From Sulfomarinibacter sp963741385 (lineage in GTDB: Bacteria > Acidobacteriota > Thermoanaerobaculia > Thermoanaerobaculales > Sulfomarinibacteraceae), in contig CAVUHO010000008.1 in assembly GCA_963741385.1 (NCBI GenBank), positions 1 through 64,000 of the forward strand: a stretch of 64,000 bases of DNA, in the 5' to 3' direction. Positions 52,732 to 62,076 of this stretch are shown piece after piece. The notes beneath the pieces were generated by a model that made no database searches, had not been told where the DNA came from, and saw only the letters and a list, made by a program, of their open reading frames with translations. A program made the position numbers and the translations under genes. Within the stretch, counting starts at the first letter, position 1, and every line of letters starts with the position of its first letter.

Positions 52732-53880
52732 TCAGTCGGCGATCGAAGCCTCCGCCGCAGCCATCAGGGGCAGCCAGCTCTCGGAAGCCGCGTCCGAGTC
52801 GTCGCGAGCGGTTGCGACCGGACGCCAGCGCAGGGTCCGTTCATCGGCGGGAACGAGCGCGGAGAGCAGAGCGGATTCCACCTCCGCGGATGTCGGGGCG
52901 GCAGCCACGAAACGAGGGCGGGCGGCGAACTCGACCGGATCCGGGTCGGGCTGCAGGTCCTCGGGCGCCGGCGACGCCAGGGCCGTGACCAGATCCGGGG
53001 AGAGCCACCGGCCTTCGAGTGACACGAGAGCGTTCCACGCGTCCACCGCGGGCCGTTCGAAGAACCCGGAGTCCGCGATCCAGCCATCCGATTGGAGCAC
53101 CCGGCCGTCGACGGACACCGTGAGCCTGGCCGGGAAGGGGTCGTAGACCAGGCGAGTGAGCTCGTTCATCGAGAAGGACTCGCCCTCCGGCACCACCAGC
53201 GCCAGAACGACGGCATCCAGTGCGTCCTTGACGCGCCCGACCAACTCCTCTTCTTCCGCCTCGAGAGGGCCTGATGCCGCGACGCCGTCGTGGGTGTCGA
53301 AGATGTGCGCGAAGCACGGGACGGCGCGGTCCGGGCGACTCTCGAGGTACGCGTAGAGGTCGATCACGGATTCGAAATACTCCGCCAGCGTGTCGGACCA
53401 CTCGACCAGCAGTCGCTCCGCCTCCTGCCGTTGGGTGTACGTGGCCCGCGAACCGCCGGTGGTGAAGAAGCTGACCTCGGCGACGCCCCCGGCCACTGCG
53501 AGACTGCCGGTGAGGCCGTCCGCTTCCATCATCTCGACCACCTCGTCAAAGGACGCGAGGACGGCGCTGTGAACCGAGCGGCGGAGGTTCCCTTCTACCC
53601 ACTGGGTGCTCCGGTGCTCGGCCAGGGGCTGCTGCAGCGCAAACCGGCGGCTCCACGGATCGAGGTTGCTTTCGATCGTGGTTCGGCTTTCTTCCATGCG
53701 GTCGGCGAGCTCCTGGTTGCCCTCGGCCAGGCGGGGGTCCGCCACCTCCTGGACGACGGTGACGATCACGGGTCCGGCGCCGCGGAGCGTCAGATGAACG
53801 TGTTCGCGAACCGCTTCCTCGAAACAGCCGAAGAGCGGCAGACACAGAACGGTGATGAGGGCGATCCGGTATCGGCGCAT
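52732..53880 (-). CDS. Hypothetical lipoprotein, 382 residues
   Basis: The start at 53878-53880 gives a signal peptide with lipobox (MRRYRIALITVLCLPLFGC). The mature protein is helical in its first half (EVADPRLAEGNQELADRMEE; RRSVHSAVLASFDEVVEMME) and acidic in the middle. I recognise no family or catalytic motif. The open frame extends upstream into repeat DNA but the signal peptide fixes the start. It stands alone between acs and the repeat-filled spacer. Confidence 0.65.
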   Translation of the reverse strand: MRRYRIALITVLCLPLFGCFEEAVREHVHLTLRGAGPVIVTVVQEVADPRLAEGNQELADRMEESRTTIESNLDPWSRRFALQQPLAEHRSTQWVEGNLRRSVHSAVLASFDEVVEMMEADGLTGSLAVAGGVAEVSFFTTGGSRATYTQRQEAERLLVEWSDTLAEYFESVIDLYAYLESRPDRAVPCFAHIFDTHDGVAASGPLEAEEEELVGRVKDALDAVVLALVVPEGESFSMNELTRLVYDPFPARLTVSVDGRVLQSDGWIADSGFFERPAVDAWNALVSLEGRWLSPDLVTALASPAPEDLQPDPDPVEFAARPRFVAAAPTSAEVESALLSALVPADERTLRWRPVATARDDSDAASESWLPLMAAAEASIAD

Positions 53881-54185
53881 GCAGCCTCCAGGTGTGGGCG
53901 CCCCGATTATCCACGAAACCCACGGGATGGGTGTGAACCAGCCCATCCGCCCGGCAACCCGACGAAGGCAGCGATCCGTGGCCGAGGCCGGAAAGGTAGG
54001 GTGGGTGGGGGCCGGCCAATCGGCCACTCGCTGGCGCCGGCGCGTCACGGCGGCCTCGGGCCGCCAGTAACCGGGACGGCTGCCCCACAAGAATGCGTGT
54101 TGTGGGGTACGCGTCCCGCGTGCCGGGTGGGTGGGTGGAACTCCCGAGTGCTCGATGTTCCAGGCGCAGACGTTAGAATGGTTTC
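53881..54185. repeat. Repeat-filled spacer: 50-bp hairpin copy and facing A/B hairpins
   Basis: A 50-bp hairpin (53978-54027) is the reverse-complement relative of 5763-5812. A decayed hairpin A (54064-54083) with CCCCACAA faces TGTGGGG and hairpin B (GGTACGCGTCCCGCGTGCC, 54106-54124), followed by GGGTGGGTGGGTGG. No heptamer tracts are present next to the flanking genes. Confidence 0.82.
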
Positions 54186-55058
54186 GTGACATCACTCATC
54201 CGCTCGATGCGCCCCGAACAGTGGCTGAAGAACGGTTTCGTGCTCGCACCGATCGTTTTCTCGGGTCTGATCGGTGATCCCGATGCGTGGCTCCGCAGCC
54301 TGCTCGCGGTGGCGGCCTTCTGCGCCGCGTCGTCCGCCACCTATCTCGTCAACGACGTGATCGATCGCGAGGCCGATCGCGCGCACCCCGTCAAACGCGG
54401 GCGGCCGATCGCAGCGGGCGAGGTGTCGGTTGCAGCCGCGTTGGCGACGGCGGTTGTTCTGGTTGCAGTCGCGATGGCCGTCGCGGTGTGGCTCGGTGGG
54501 TGGTTCCCGGCGATCCTGATCGGCTACGTGGCGCTGGTGCTCCTGTACTCGGCGCTTCTGAAACGGGCGGTGTTTCTGGATGTTCTGGTGGTGTCGGCCG
54601 GCTTCGTCCTGCGGGTGGTGGGCGGCGCCGTGGCCATCAACGTTCCGGTCTCGCGGTGGATCCTGGTCGTCACCTATCTGCTCGCCCTCTACCTCGCGCT
54701 CGGCAAGCGGCGAACCGAGCTCGTGCTGCTCGGCGACGAGGCCGGCAACCACCGCGCGGTTCTCGGCCAGTACACGCTGCCGATGGTCGACAGCGCCATC
54801 AGCGTGGTCCTCGGCGCCACCGTGGTTGCCTACGCGCTCTACACCGTCGCCCCCGAAACAGTCGCCAAGGTGGGTTCGGAAGGACTGCTGGCGACCGTTC
54901 CGATCGTGCTCTACGGCCTCTTCCGCTACCTCTATCTGCTGCACCGCCACGAGCTCGGCGGCAGCCCGACCAAGGCGCTGCTGACCGATCGGCCGCTGCT
55001 CGTCTGCGTCGTGATCTGGCTCGCCGTGGCGGCGGTGGTGATCAACGCGGGACGATGA
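54186..55058 (+). CDS. UbiA-family prenyltransferase, decaprenyl-phosphate phosphoribosyltransferase type
   Basis: A 290-residue membrane enzyme with about eight or nine helices. RPEQWLKNGFVLAPIVFSG at the N-terminus and NDVIDREADRAHPVKRGRPI (about 57-76) are typical of the DPPR-synthase branch of UbiA proteins, where the first acidic motif binds the magnesium-pyrophosphate. A second acidic region (LGKRRTELVLLGDEA) follows. In actinobacteria this branch makes decaprenylphosphoryl-phosphoribose for arabinan; in other phyla it likely supplies a lipid-linked pentose. Starts with GTG. Confidence 0.82.
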   Translation: MTSLIRSMRPEQWLKNGFVLAPIVFSGLIGDPDAWLRSLLAVAAFCAASSATYLVNDVIDREADRAHPVKRGRPIAAGEVSVAAALATAVVLVAVAMAVAVWLGGWFPAILIGYVALVLLYSALLKRAVFLDVLVVSAGFVLRVVGGAVAINVPVSRWILVVTYLLALYLALGKRRTELVLLGDEAGNHRAVLGQYTLPMVDSAISVVLGATVVAYALYTVAPETVAKVGSEGLLATVPIVLYGLFRYLYLLHRHELGGSPTKALLTDRPLLVCVVIWLAVAAVVINAGR

Positions 55059-55170
55059 TCAAAATTATGAATTATGAATTTTGAATTTTGAATTCCCGCC
55101 CGCGCTCCCCCTGATCCGGGAGGGTGGATGGGAATTTTAAATTCAAAATTCAAAATTGAGAATTCAAGGC
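55059..55170. repeat. AT-rich outward tracts between UbiA-type and PAAR genes
   Basis: TTTTGAA heptamers (55063-55095) run outward from the UbiA-type gene and the inverse tract (AAAATTC, 55130-55165) runs outward from the PAAR gene. Between them are CCCGCCCGCGCTCCCCC and GGGAGGGTGGATGGG. The pair forms a small bracketed spacer with no central hairpin. Confidence 0.85.
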
Positions 55171-55244
55171 ACGTGCTGCAGCCTTTTCGACCGCCGTGCT
55201 GTTGCGCTCGACTGATAAAATCGTGCGTGAGGGAGGACGTTTCC

Positions 55245-56120
55245 ATGGCAATCCATCCGCACGAGATCCTGCACAACCTGGCCGATGAAGTTCGTCGTGG
55301 AAATCTGAGCAGACGGGCGTTCATGAGGGTGGCGAGTTGGCTGGGCGTAGGCGCTGCCGGCGCGTATCTGGTGCTCGGAGCGTCGCCGTCGCTCGAGGCC
55401 GACGAGCTGTCGGCGACCCTCAAACAGGCCAACGAGGAGATCGATCAGCTCCTCAAGGAGCTCCATGAGGCGGTCGACGAATACAACCGCAAGGTCGACG
55501 AGATGGACGAGGAGGACGACGAGCCCCTCAACGACCAGGGGGACGAGGACGTCTACATCCGTCTGACCTATCCCGCGGGTAAGAGCCCCAAGGTGTTTCA
55601 GACCGGCTGGATGTTCGGTGGGGAGTGTCTCATCCGGCCGGAGAACGAGGACGACGACCCCATCGACCGCTCGGGCGAGTTGGAGTGGGGCGGGACCGCC
55701 TCATTCAGCCCGCAGAAGGGCGGCACGAGCCGGCCCAGCTTCAACGGGACCGGCTCCAACACCATCGTGCTCTCGATCCAGCACAAAGGGCGGACGATCA
55801 CCAAGACGACCCGGCTCGACGTGGTGAGTTCTGAACGGTACGCAGCAGTCGGAACGATGGTGAGGTGCGAGGCGGACTCGCACGGCTGTCCGGGATGCCC
55901 CCATACCGTCACAGGCCCCATCGCGACCGGTAGCCCACAGGTGATGATCGGCGGCCATCCGGCCGCGCGTATGGGCGACGGAGGAATCCACTCGGCGTGT
56001 TGCGGGCCGAACACCTTCAATATCGCCGAGGGCGATTCCGACGTGCTGATCAACGGCCGGCCGGCGGCGTTCCACGGCGCCAAGACGATCCACTGCGGCG
56101 GCATCGGCAAGGTGCAGTGA
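55245..56120 (+). CDS. PAAR-domain protein with Tat-type signal
   Basis: A 291-residue protein of unusual build. Residues 1-50 include LSRRAFMRVASWLGVGAAGA, a good twin-arginine signal. Residues 51-95 form an acidic coiled coil, about 100-200 a strand-rich domain (Ig/CARDB-like), and 201-291 a PAAR-like domain (GSPQVMIGGHPAARMGDGG, CCGPNTFNIAEGDSDVLING, HGAKTIHCGG) with Cys and His residues that would hold zinc. PAAR proteins normally cap secretion or phage-like spikes and stay in the cytosol until fired, so an export signal is odd. The ATG has a GGGAGGA site upstream. No other secretion-system gene is near. Confidence 0.78.
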   Translation: MAIHPHEILHNLADEVRRGNLSRRAFMRVASWLGVGAAGAYLVLGASPSLEADELSATLKQANEEIDQLLKELHEAVDEYNRKVDEMDEEDDEPLNDQGDEDVYIRLTYPAGKSPKVFQTGWMFGGECLIRPENEDDDPIDRSGELEWGGTASFSPQKGGTSRPSFNGTGSNTIVLSIQHKGRTITKTTRLDVVSSERYAAVGTMVRCEADSHGCPGCPHTVTGPIATGSPQVMIGGHPAARMGDGGIHSACCGPNTFNIAEGDSDVLINGRPAAFHGAKTIHCGGIGKVQ

Positions 56121-56151
56121 CGATCGCGGCTCGACGGACGGGCGAACGGCG

Positions 56152-57480
56152 GTGAAGGTCCTTCTCGCCGAGCCTCCGTTCCTGCGGCTGCAGGGCGACG
56201 GCCGGACCAGCCAGACATTTCCCCTCGGTCTCGGCTACCTCGGTGCGGCCTTGGCGCCCGATCACGACGTTGCGTTTCTGCTCCCTGACCTTTCGGCGGC
56301 GCGCGTCGATTTCTGGGACGAGCTCGAGGTGCTGCTCGGCGGGAGTCGCTGGGGGATGGTGGGGATCACCGCAACCTCGAACACCATCCGCCACGGCCTG
56401 GAGTTGGCGCGCCGGCTCCGGGCGCTGATGCCGGAGGTCGTCATCGTTTTTGGCGGCAGTCACGCGACACTGGCCCCGCAGGCGACACTGGAGGCCGGTC
56501 CTGAAATCGACTGTGTCATCGCCGGTGAAGGCGAGGCGCCGCTCCGGCTGCTCGCCGACATCGTCGAATCCGACAGGAGAGACCTCTTGGAAAGCGTCCC
56601 GGGGCTGACCTTTCGGGCCGAGAGCGGGGCCGTCCGCACGAACCCCGGCCCGTCGCGGCCGACCGACCTCGATTCGCTCGCCATTCCGATGCGCGGCCCG
56701 ATCCTGGGGTGTGCCGATCCCCACCCGGCCGTCTTCCAGTCGATGATCACCGTGCGCGGCTGCCCGTTTGATTGCGCCTACTGCTCGGTGCCGCGGATGT
56801 CGGGGAAAGCGGTTCGCAGGAGATCGACCGACAATATTCTGGCCGAGATCGAAGAGCTCAGGACCCGTTGGGGGGTGCCGTTCATCTTCTTTCAGGACAG
56901 CGTTTTCACCCTGCACCGGCAAGCGACCCTGGAGCTCTGCCGCGGCATGGTCGAGCGCGGTCTCACGGTGCCGTTCACGTGTCAGACCCGAACCGATTGC
57001 CTCGACAACGAGCTCCTGGCGGCGATGCGAGCGGCAGGCTGCCACCGCATCATGCTCGGCATCGAGTCGGGAAGGACGGAGACCCTCGAACGGATCGGCA
57101 AGGAATCGGATCTCGAGGCCATCCGGGGAGCCGTGAAGGCGGTGAAGGCCGCCGGGATTCTGTGCAGCGGTTTCTTCATCCTCGGATTTCCGTGGGAGGA
57201 CGAGGCCGCCATGACCGGCACCGTGAACTTCGCGGAGGAGCTCGAGCTGGACACGGTCCACCTCTTCTCGGCGAACCCTCTGCCCTTCACCCGCCTCTGG
57301 GAGATGGCGGGCCGCCCGGAGCCCGTGGACGCATTCGACTTTACCGGTCCCGCGGTGAACCTCACGGCGCTTCCCGACAATCGCTATCGTGAGGTCTTCA
57401 AGGCCCTCGCGACGCGGGTCGACGGCCTCAATGCGCGAGCCGCTGCGCGATGCGTCGCGCGGCGGCTCGTGCCTGCTTGA
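56152..57480 (+). CDS. B12-binding radical SAM protein
   Basis: A 442-residue protein with an N-terminal cobalamin-binding Rossmann domain (VGITATSNTIRHGLELARRL, VVIVFGGSHATLAPQATLEA, then IAGEGE, about 70-126) and a radical SAM core with CPFDCAYC (Cys204, Cys208, Cys211). Further motifs include IEELRTRWGVPFIFFQDSVF and MLGIESG. Such enzymes carry out methylations or rearrangements on many substrates, and none is indicated here. It starts with GTG 31 bp after the PAAR stop and its 3' end overlaps the convergent PPOX gene by 53 bp. Confidence 0.88.
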   Translation: MKVLLAEPPFLRLQGDGRTSQTFPLGLGYLGAALAPDHDVAFLLPDLSAARVDFWDELEVLLGGSRWGMVGITATSNTIRHGLELARRLRALMPEVVIVFGGSHATLAPQATLEAGPEIDCVIAGEGEAPLRLLADIVESDRRDLLESVPGLTFRAESGAVRTNPGPSRPTDLDSLAIPMRGPILGCADPHPAVFQSMITVRGCPFDCAYCSVPRMSGKAVRRRSTDNILAEIEELRTRWGVPFIFFQDSVFTLHRQATLELCRGMVERGLTVPFTCQTRTDCLDNELLAAMRAAGCHRIMLGIESGRTETLERIGKESDLEAIRGAVKAVKAAGILCSGFFILGFPWEDEAAMTGTVNFAEELELDTVHLFSANPLPFTRLWEMAGRPEPVDAFDFTGPAVNLTALPDNRYREVFKALATRVDGLNARAAARCVARRLVPA

Positions 57481-58810
57481 TGCAGTCGTTGACCGACACG
57501 CCGCGGTAGGGCGAGCCGGCGATCTCCAACCCTGCTGCACCGACGGCATCTTCAGCGGCTGCGACCCGGTCGAGGTGGCCGACCGTGTACTGCGAGATCC
57601 CGTGCTCCCAGCGCACGATCCACACCCGATCGGGTTCGGGATCGGCTCCGTAGACCCGGGCGAGGCCGGCACGCACCCTCGCCAGCAGGGCGTCGTCATC
57701 GAGCGCCGCCGCCTCCGGTTCCCGGGCGCCGCCGACCATGGCGCGCAGAAGGAGAGTCCCCGCGGGGGCCTGACCGGGGAAGATGTCGTGGCAGTAGAGT
57801 GTGCCGAGCAGGCCCACGTCCTCGCCGCGCGGCACCAGGAAGCCGAAGCCCCGTACCGGCCGCGAAACGCGTTGACGATCGTCGTAACCGAGCATGACGA
57901 CGGCGATGGGGGCGGTGGTGATCCCCGACAGCGGCGCGACCGCATCGGGCGCGAGGCTGGCCACCAGATCAGCGGTCGATCCCGCCGGCAGACACAGGAG
58001 CACGGCCTCGGCCGCGATGTCGCCGCCGTCGGTGGCGAGCACGAAACCCCGATTGTCGCCCGCCAGCTTCAGCACCGAACGGTCGAGCAGCAGCCGGTCG
58101 CCGAGGCGTTCGCTCAAACGGAGGGGGAGCTGGGCCATCCCGCCGTCGAATGTCGTGAGCCGTCCGCCCGGGCCCGCCGGGCCGCCGGATTTCTTCCCGG
58201 CCCGTTTCGCCTCGCGGATCTTGGCGAAGAGAGCGCGGGTCAGCGAGCCGTGGTCGGTCTCCATGGCTGCCATCCTGGGGAAGGTGGCGGCGAGCGAGAG
58301 CAGTCTCGAGTCGCCCGCAAACACCCCCGTCACCATGGCGTCGACCAGCACCTCGGCCGCCTGCCGCCCGATCCTACGGCTGGCGAAATCGAAGACGGTC
58401 TCGTCGCGGTCGGGGCGCCTTCGGGCAAAGGGCTCGCCGAGCAGCCGCAGCCGGCCGCTCAGGGGAAGAATGTCCGAGGTCATGAAGGCGAGCGGTGAGG
58501 TGGCCACCCGCCGCAAACGGCCGTCGCGGAGGATGAAACGATCGGCGGCGCTGTCGTCGGCCTGCACCAGGTCGTCATCGAGCCCGACGAGGGACGCGAG
58601 CTCCAGGGTGTCGGGCGCGTTGTCGAGAAAGCCCTGCGGTCCTTCCTCGAGGGTGGAGCCGGCGTCGATTTTCGTGCGGATCTTGCCGCCGGCGGTGCCC
58701 GCCGCATCGACGACGAGGACGTCGTCGATGCCGTGATCCCGTTCGAGCCAGACGGCGGCGGCGAGCCCGGTGATGCCGCCGCCGATGATGGCAACCCGGG
58801 TTCTTTTCAT
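57428..58810 (-). CDS. hemY: Protoporphyrinogen oxidase, HemY/PPOX type
   Basis: An FAD-dependent oxidase of the HemY group (460 residues) forming protoporphyrin or coproporphyrin in heme synthesis. The FAD motif IIGGGITGLAAAVWLE opens the sequence, followed by GGKIRTKIDAGSTLEEGPQG, the substrate-domain region, GGMAQLPLRLSERLGDRLLL, and PYRGVSVNDCIKQARAAAR at the C-terminus. It overlaps the M20 gene by 4 bp (same strand) and the radical SAM gene by 53 bp (opposite strand). Other heme genes are not in the window. Confidence 0.9.
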   Translation of the reverse strand: MKRTRVAIIGGGITGLAAAVWLERDHGIDDVLVVDAAGTAGGKIRTKIDAGSTLEEGPQGFLDNAPDTLELASLVGLDDDLVQADDSAADRFILRDGRLRRVATSPLAFMTSDILPLSGRLRLLGEPFARRRPDRDETVFDFASRRIGRQAAEVLVDAMVTGVFAGDSRLLSLAATFPRMAAMETDHGSLTRALFAKIREAKRAGKKSGGPAGPGGRLTTFDGGMAQLPLRLSERLGDRLLLDRSVLKLAGDNRGFVLATDGGDIAAEAVLLCLPAGSTADLVASLAPDAVAPLSGITTAPIAVVMLGYDDRQRVSRPVRGFGFLVPRGEDVGLLGTLYCHDIFPGQAPAGTLLLRAMVGGAREPEAAALDDDALLARVRAGLARVYGADPEPDRVWIVRWEHGISQYTVGHLDRVAAAEDAVGAAGLEIAGSPYRGVSVNDCIKQARAAARRIAQRLAH

Positions 58811-60114
58811 TTGGCCTGAATCGGGCCGGCGGCGGTGAAGTCAGCGAGCAGTGAGGCGACCGCCGTCACGCCGATCGCGATGGCCTTCTCGTCCGGCCGG
58901 AAGGTCGGCGTGTGGACATAGTCGATCCAGCCTTCATTTTGGTTGGCAACCCCGAGGAAAAGAAAGACCCCGGGGACCTGTTGCTGGAAGAATGCGAAGT
59001 CCTCGGAGGCCATGATTGGCGGCGTCTCGACCACCCGTTCCGGTCCGAGGCTGCGAGACAGCGACTCCAGTGCGAACTCCGCCAACCGCGCGTCGTTCTC
59101 GACCGGCGGCGCGATGCGCTCGTAGGTGAGATCGTAGGTCGCCCGGTTGGCGTCGCAGATGCCCTTGACGATGCGCTCGAAGCGCTCCGGCATCGAGCTC
59201 CAGGTCTCGGTGTCGAGCGTGCGCACGGTCCCGGTGAGCACTGCCTCGTCGGCGATGATGTTCCACCGGTTGCCGGCGTTGAAGCTCCCCACCGACACCA
59301 CCAGCGACTTCCTGGCATCGACCTCGCGCGAGGGGATGGCCTGCAGCGCCGTCACCAACTGTGAACCGATATAGACCGCGTCGACGCCGTCGTGGGGCGC
59401 GGAGCCGTGGGTCATCCGGCCGTGGATCGTGAGCTTGAAGCGGTCGCCCGCCGCCATCAGACCGCCCGGCCGGACGCCGATCTGGCCCGCCTCGAACGTC
59501 GGCATGACGTGGAGACCGAAGATGGCCTCGACCGGCGGGTGTTCGAGGACTCCTTCGGCGATCATCATCCTGGCGCCACCGTCCTCACCGGGAGGCGCGC
59601 CCTCTTCGGAGGGTTGGAAGATGAAGACCACCGTTCCGTGGAGGTGTTCCTTGAGCCTCATGAGAACCTCGGCGGCGCCGAGACCCACGGTGATGTGGAC
59701 GTCGTGGCCGCAGGCGTGCATGACGCCGGGGTTGGTGGAGCGGTAGGGAACATCCACCTCCTCGTCGATCGGCAACGCGTCGATGTCCGAACGCCACGCC
59801 ACCACCGGACCCGGCAGCGCGCCTTCGAGGACAGCCACCACTCCGTTGTGGGCGATCCCGGTCTGCACCTCGTACCCCATGTTGCGGAGCCGGCGGGCGA
59901 TCTCCTGACCCGTCTGCTCCTCCCGGTTCGACAGCTCGGGGTGCTGGTGAAACCAGCGCCGCGCCTCGATCAGCTGCGGCTCGATCTGCGAAGCGACCGC
60001 TGCAATGTCTTGGTCCATGGTCTGCTCCTCGGCCGACAGGGGAAATACGGTGGCGAGCAGCGCGGCTGCGGCCCACCCGGCGATCAAAAGACCCAGATGA
60101 GAATCGTATTTCAT
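58807..60114 (-). CDS. M20D-family amidohydrolase (secreted)
   Basis: A 435-residue metal-dependent amidohydrolase of the hippurate/IAA-amino-acid hydrolase group. It begins with a signal peptide (LLIAGWAAAALLATVFPLSA). Metal ligands: MHACGHDVH (Cys and His of the M20D motif, about 132-140), EEG near 170, HVMP near 202, and a C-terminal SEDFAFF (Glu/Asp) with HTPTFR. The dimerisation lid contains HGSAPHDGVDA. It may deacylate imported or periplasmic amino-acid conjugates, consistent with the adjacent peptide transporter. It lies 31 bp after dppC. Confidence 0.9.
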   Translation of the reverse strand: MKYDSHLGLLIAGWAAAALLATVFPLSAEEQTMDQDIAAVASQIEPQLIEARRWFHQHPELSNREEQTGQEIARRLRNMGYEVQTGIAHNGVVAVLEGALPGPVVAWRSDIDALPIDEEVDVPYRSTNPGVMHACGHDVHITVGLGAAEVLMRLKEHLHGTVVFIFQPSEEGAPPGEDGGARMMIAEGVLEHPPVEAIFGLHVMPTFEAGQIGVRPGGLMAAGDRFKLTIHGRMTHGSAPHDGVDAVYIGSQLVTALQAIPSREVDARKSLVVSVGSFNAGNRWNIIADEAVLTGTVRTLDTETWSSMPERFERIVKGICDANRATYDLTYERIAPPVENDARLAEFALESLSRSLGPERVVETPPIMASEDFAFFQQQVPGVFLFLGVANQNEGWIDYVHTPTFRPDEKAIAIGVTAVASLLADFTAAGPIQAK

Positions 60115-60145
60115 CGCTGCAGGGTAGCAAACAATGCCAGCCGTT

Positions 60146-61081
60146 TCAGGAGTTGGCGGCGCGGCGTTTCTGCAGTCCGTCCCCCACCAGGGCGAGGCTG
60201 ATGACGAGGGCGGCGATGGCCAGCCCCGGAAAGAACGACAGCCACCACCCCTGGAGCATGACGCGTTGGCCGTCCGCCACCATGGCGCCCCAACTGGGGA
60301 GGTTGGCAGGGAGGCCGAGACCGAGAAAGGAGAGCGTCGCTTCGGCCAGGACCAGATTGCCCATCTGAAGGGCGGTGTCCTGGGCGACCGGCGCCTTCAG
60401 GTTGGGGAGGTAGTGGAGGGTCCAGATTCGCAGCTCCGGGGTTCCGGCGACCCGCGCCGCCTTGATGAAGTCACGGCTGCGCAGCGACAGGACCTGGCCG
60501 CGAACCAGCCGCGCCAGACCCATCCAGGATGTGAATCCAAGCACCGCCACCAGAACGAACGGTCCCGGGCGGAAAAGGGAGGACACCAGGATCAGGAGCA
60601 GCAGGATGGGAAAGGCGAGCAGGGCGTCGACCAACCGCATGAGGACCGTGTCCACGACGCGACCGCCGGTGGCGGCTGCGAGGCCGACGCCGAGCCCGAC
60701 CGCGAGCGCCACCAGCACTCCGAGACCGGCGACCAGCAGCGACAGACGTCCACCCTCGAGCAGCCGCACGAGCACGTCGCGGCCGAATCGATCGGAGCCG
60801 AGCCACAGGCGGACGCGACTCTCGGCCTTGACCTCTGCTTCGGAAACCGTGGTGCTTCCGTTTCGCCCGTGAACAACCACGGCGCCACCCTCCCGGCTGA
60901 CATCAGGTGAGACCAGGGTTCGCCCGTTGGTCAGATCGACGACCGTGACCACCGTGCAGGGGGGCAGCAGCGCTGCGTGCAGCGGATCGCCGTCGCCGGT
61001 GGCGGGCAGCAGAATCGGTCCGAGGCAGCAGCCGGCGACCAGGACTGCAACGACCATGAGCCCAATGGTCAGTGATCTCAC
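60146..61081 (-). CDS. dppC: Peptide ABC transporter permease, DppC/OppC type
   Basis: A 311-residue permease with six membrane helices. LGSDRFGRDVLVRLLEGGRL (about 93-112) and RDFIKAARVAGTPELRIW with HYLPNLKAPV (the EAA coupling motif) are typical, as is the ending LSFLGLGLPANLPSWGAMVA. Between helix 1 and the DRFGRDV motif is an extra extracytoplasmic stretch of about 60 residues. It overlaps dppB by 4 bp. The ATP-binding subunits (DppD/F) are not in the window. Confidence 0.9.
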   Translation of the reverse strand: MRSLTIGLMVVAVLVAGCCLGPILLPATGDGDPLHAALLPPCTVVTVVDLTNGRTLVSPDVSREGGAVVVHGRNGSTTVSEAEVKAESRVRLWLGSDRFGRDVLVRLLEGGRLSLLVAGLGVLVALAVGLGVGLAAATGGRVVDTVLMRLVDALLAFPILLLLILVSSLFRPGPFVLVAVLGFTSWMGLARLVRGQVLSLRSRDFIKAARVAGTPELRIWTLHYLPNLKAPVAQDTALQMGNLVLAEATLSFLGLGLPANLPSWGAMVADGQRVMLQGWWLSFFPGLAIAALVISLALVGDGLQKRRAANS

Positions 61082-62076
61082 CGCGGCCCCCTGGCGCGTG
61101 GGTCGACGACGGCGTACAACAGGTCGGAAACGAGATTACCGAGGATCACCGCCGCCGCGCCGATCAGGGTCGCACCGAGTATCAACGGCACGTCGCGGGC
61201 GCGGGCCGCGTTGAACGCCACCTGACCCATGCCCGGCCACGAGAAGATGGTCTCGATCACCACCGATCCGGAAACCAGCACCGGCAGCGACAAACCGAGC
61301 AGCGTCACCACCGGCAACAGCGCCGGTCGCAGGGCGTGAACCCACAGCAGCCGCCACTCGGGCAGGCCCCGGGCACGCGCGGCCAGCATGAAGCGCGAGG
61401 AGCGGACGTCGAGCAGCGTCGCCCGGAGATAGCGGGCGGTGCCGGCGGCGCCGACCAGCCCGAGACAGATCGCCGGCAGGGCGAGGTGGCGGAGGAGGTC
61501 GAGGGCGCTCGCGACCCGGCCGATGTCCGAGGCTCCCACCGAGTGCATGTGGGACGGCGGCAACCACCCGAGAACGAGGCTGAACACCAGGATCAGCCCG
61601 CCGGCCAGCCAGAACGACGGCACGCCGTAGAGCCCGAGGCTCAAGAGGGTGATGACCCGATCGGCCCACCCATAGGGGTGTCGGGCCGAGGCCACGGCAA
61701 GCACGAGGCCGAGCAGCAGGGTGATGGAAAGACCCGCCCCCGCCAGCAGAAGAGTGGGTGGGAGGGCGCGGGCGAGGACCCGCGTCACGGGCTGTTTGTA
61801 CATGAAGGACACGCCGAGATCACCGGTAGCCACCGCGCCCAGCCAGTCCACATACTGGCCGAGAATGGGTTCGTCGACACCGTAATGAGCGCGGATTGCG
61901 GCCCGCGTTTCCGGCGACAGGCGGGGGTTGTCGATGGTGTCGGCATAGGACCCCGGCGCCGCCTGCACCACCACAAAGGTCAGCGTGACCACCAGCCACA
62001 CCAGCGGCACCAGCGTCAGCAGCCGGCGGACGACGATGCCCTTCACGGAAGGATCCAGGTGAAGTTGAGAGGTCAC
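61078..62076 (-). CDS. dppB: Peptide ABC transporter permease, DppB/OppB type
   Basis: A 332-residue permease: RRLLTLVPLVWLVVTLTFVV as helix 1, the GDLGVSFMYKQPV segment, then helices and the EAA loop (RSSRFMLAARARGLPEWRLL), ending in ETIFSWPGMGQVAFNAARAR, which is diagnostic for DppB. The likely start is GTG at 62076; the frame further upstream passes through repeat DNA and codes for low-quality sequence. It follows the substrate-binding gene after a 330-bp repeat-filled gap. Confidence 0.88.
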   Translation of the reverse strand: MTSQLHLDPSVKGIVVRRLLTLVPLVWLVVTLTFVVVQAAPGSYADTIDNPRLSPETRAAIRAHYGVDEPILGQYVDWLGAVATGDLGVSFMYKQPVTRVLARALPPTLLLAGAGLSITLLLGLVLAVASARHPYGWADRVITLLSLGLYGVPSFWLAGGLILVFSLVLGWLPPSHMHSVGASDIGRVASALDLLRHLALPAICLGLVGAAGTARYLRATLLDVRSSRFMLAARARGLPEWRLLWVHALRPALLPVVTLLGLSLPVLVSGSVVIETIFSWPGMGQVAFNAARARDVPLILGATLIGAAAVILGNLVSDLLYAVVDPRARGPR

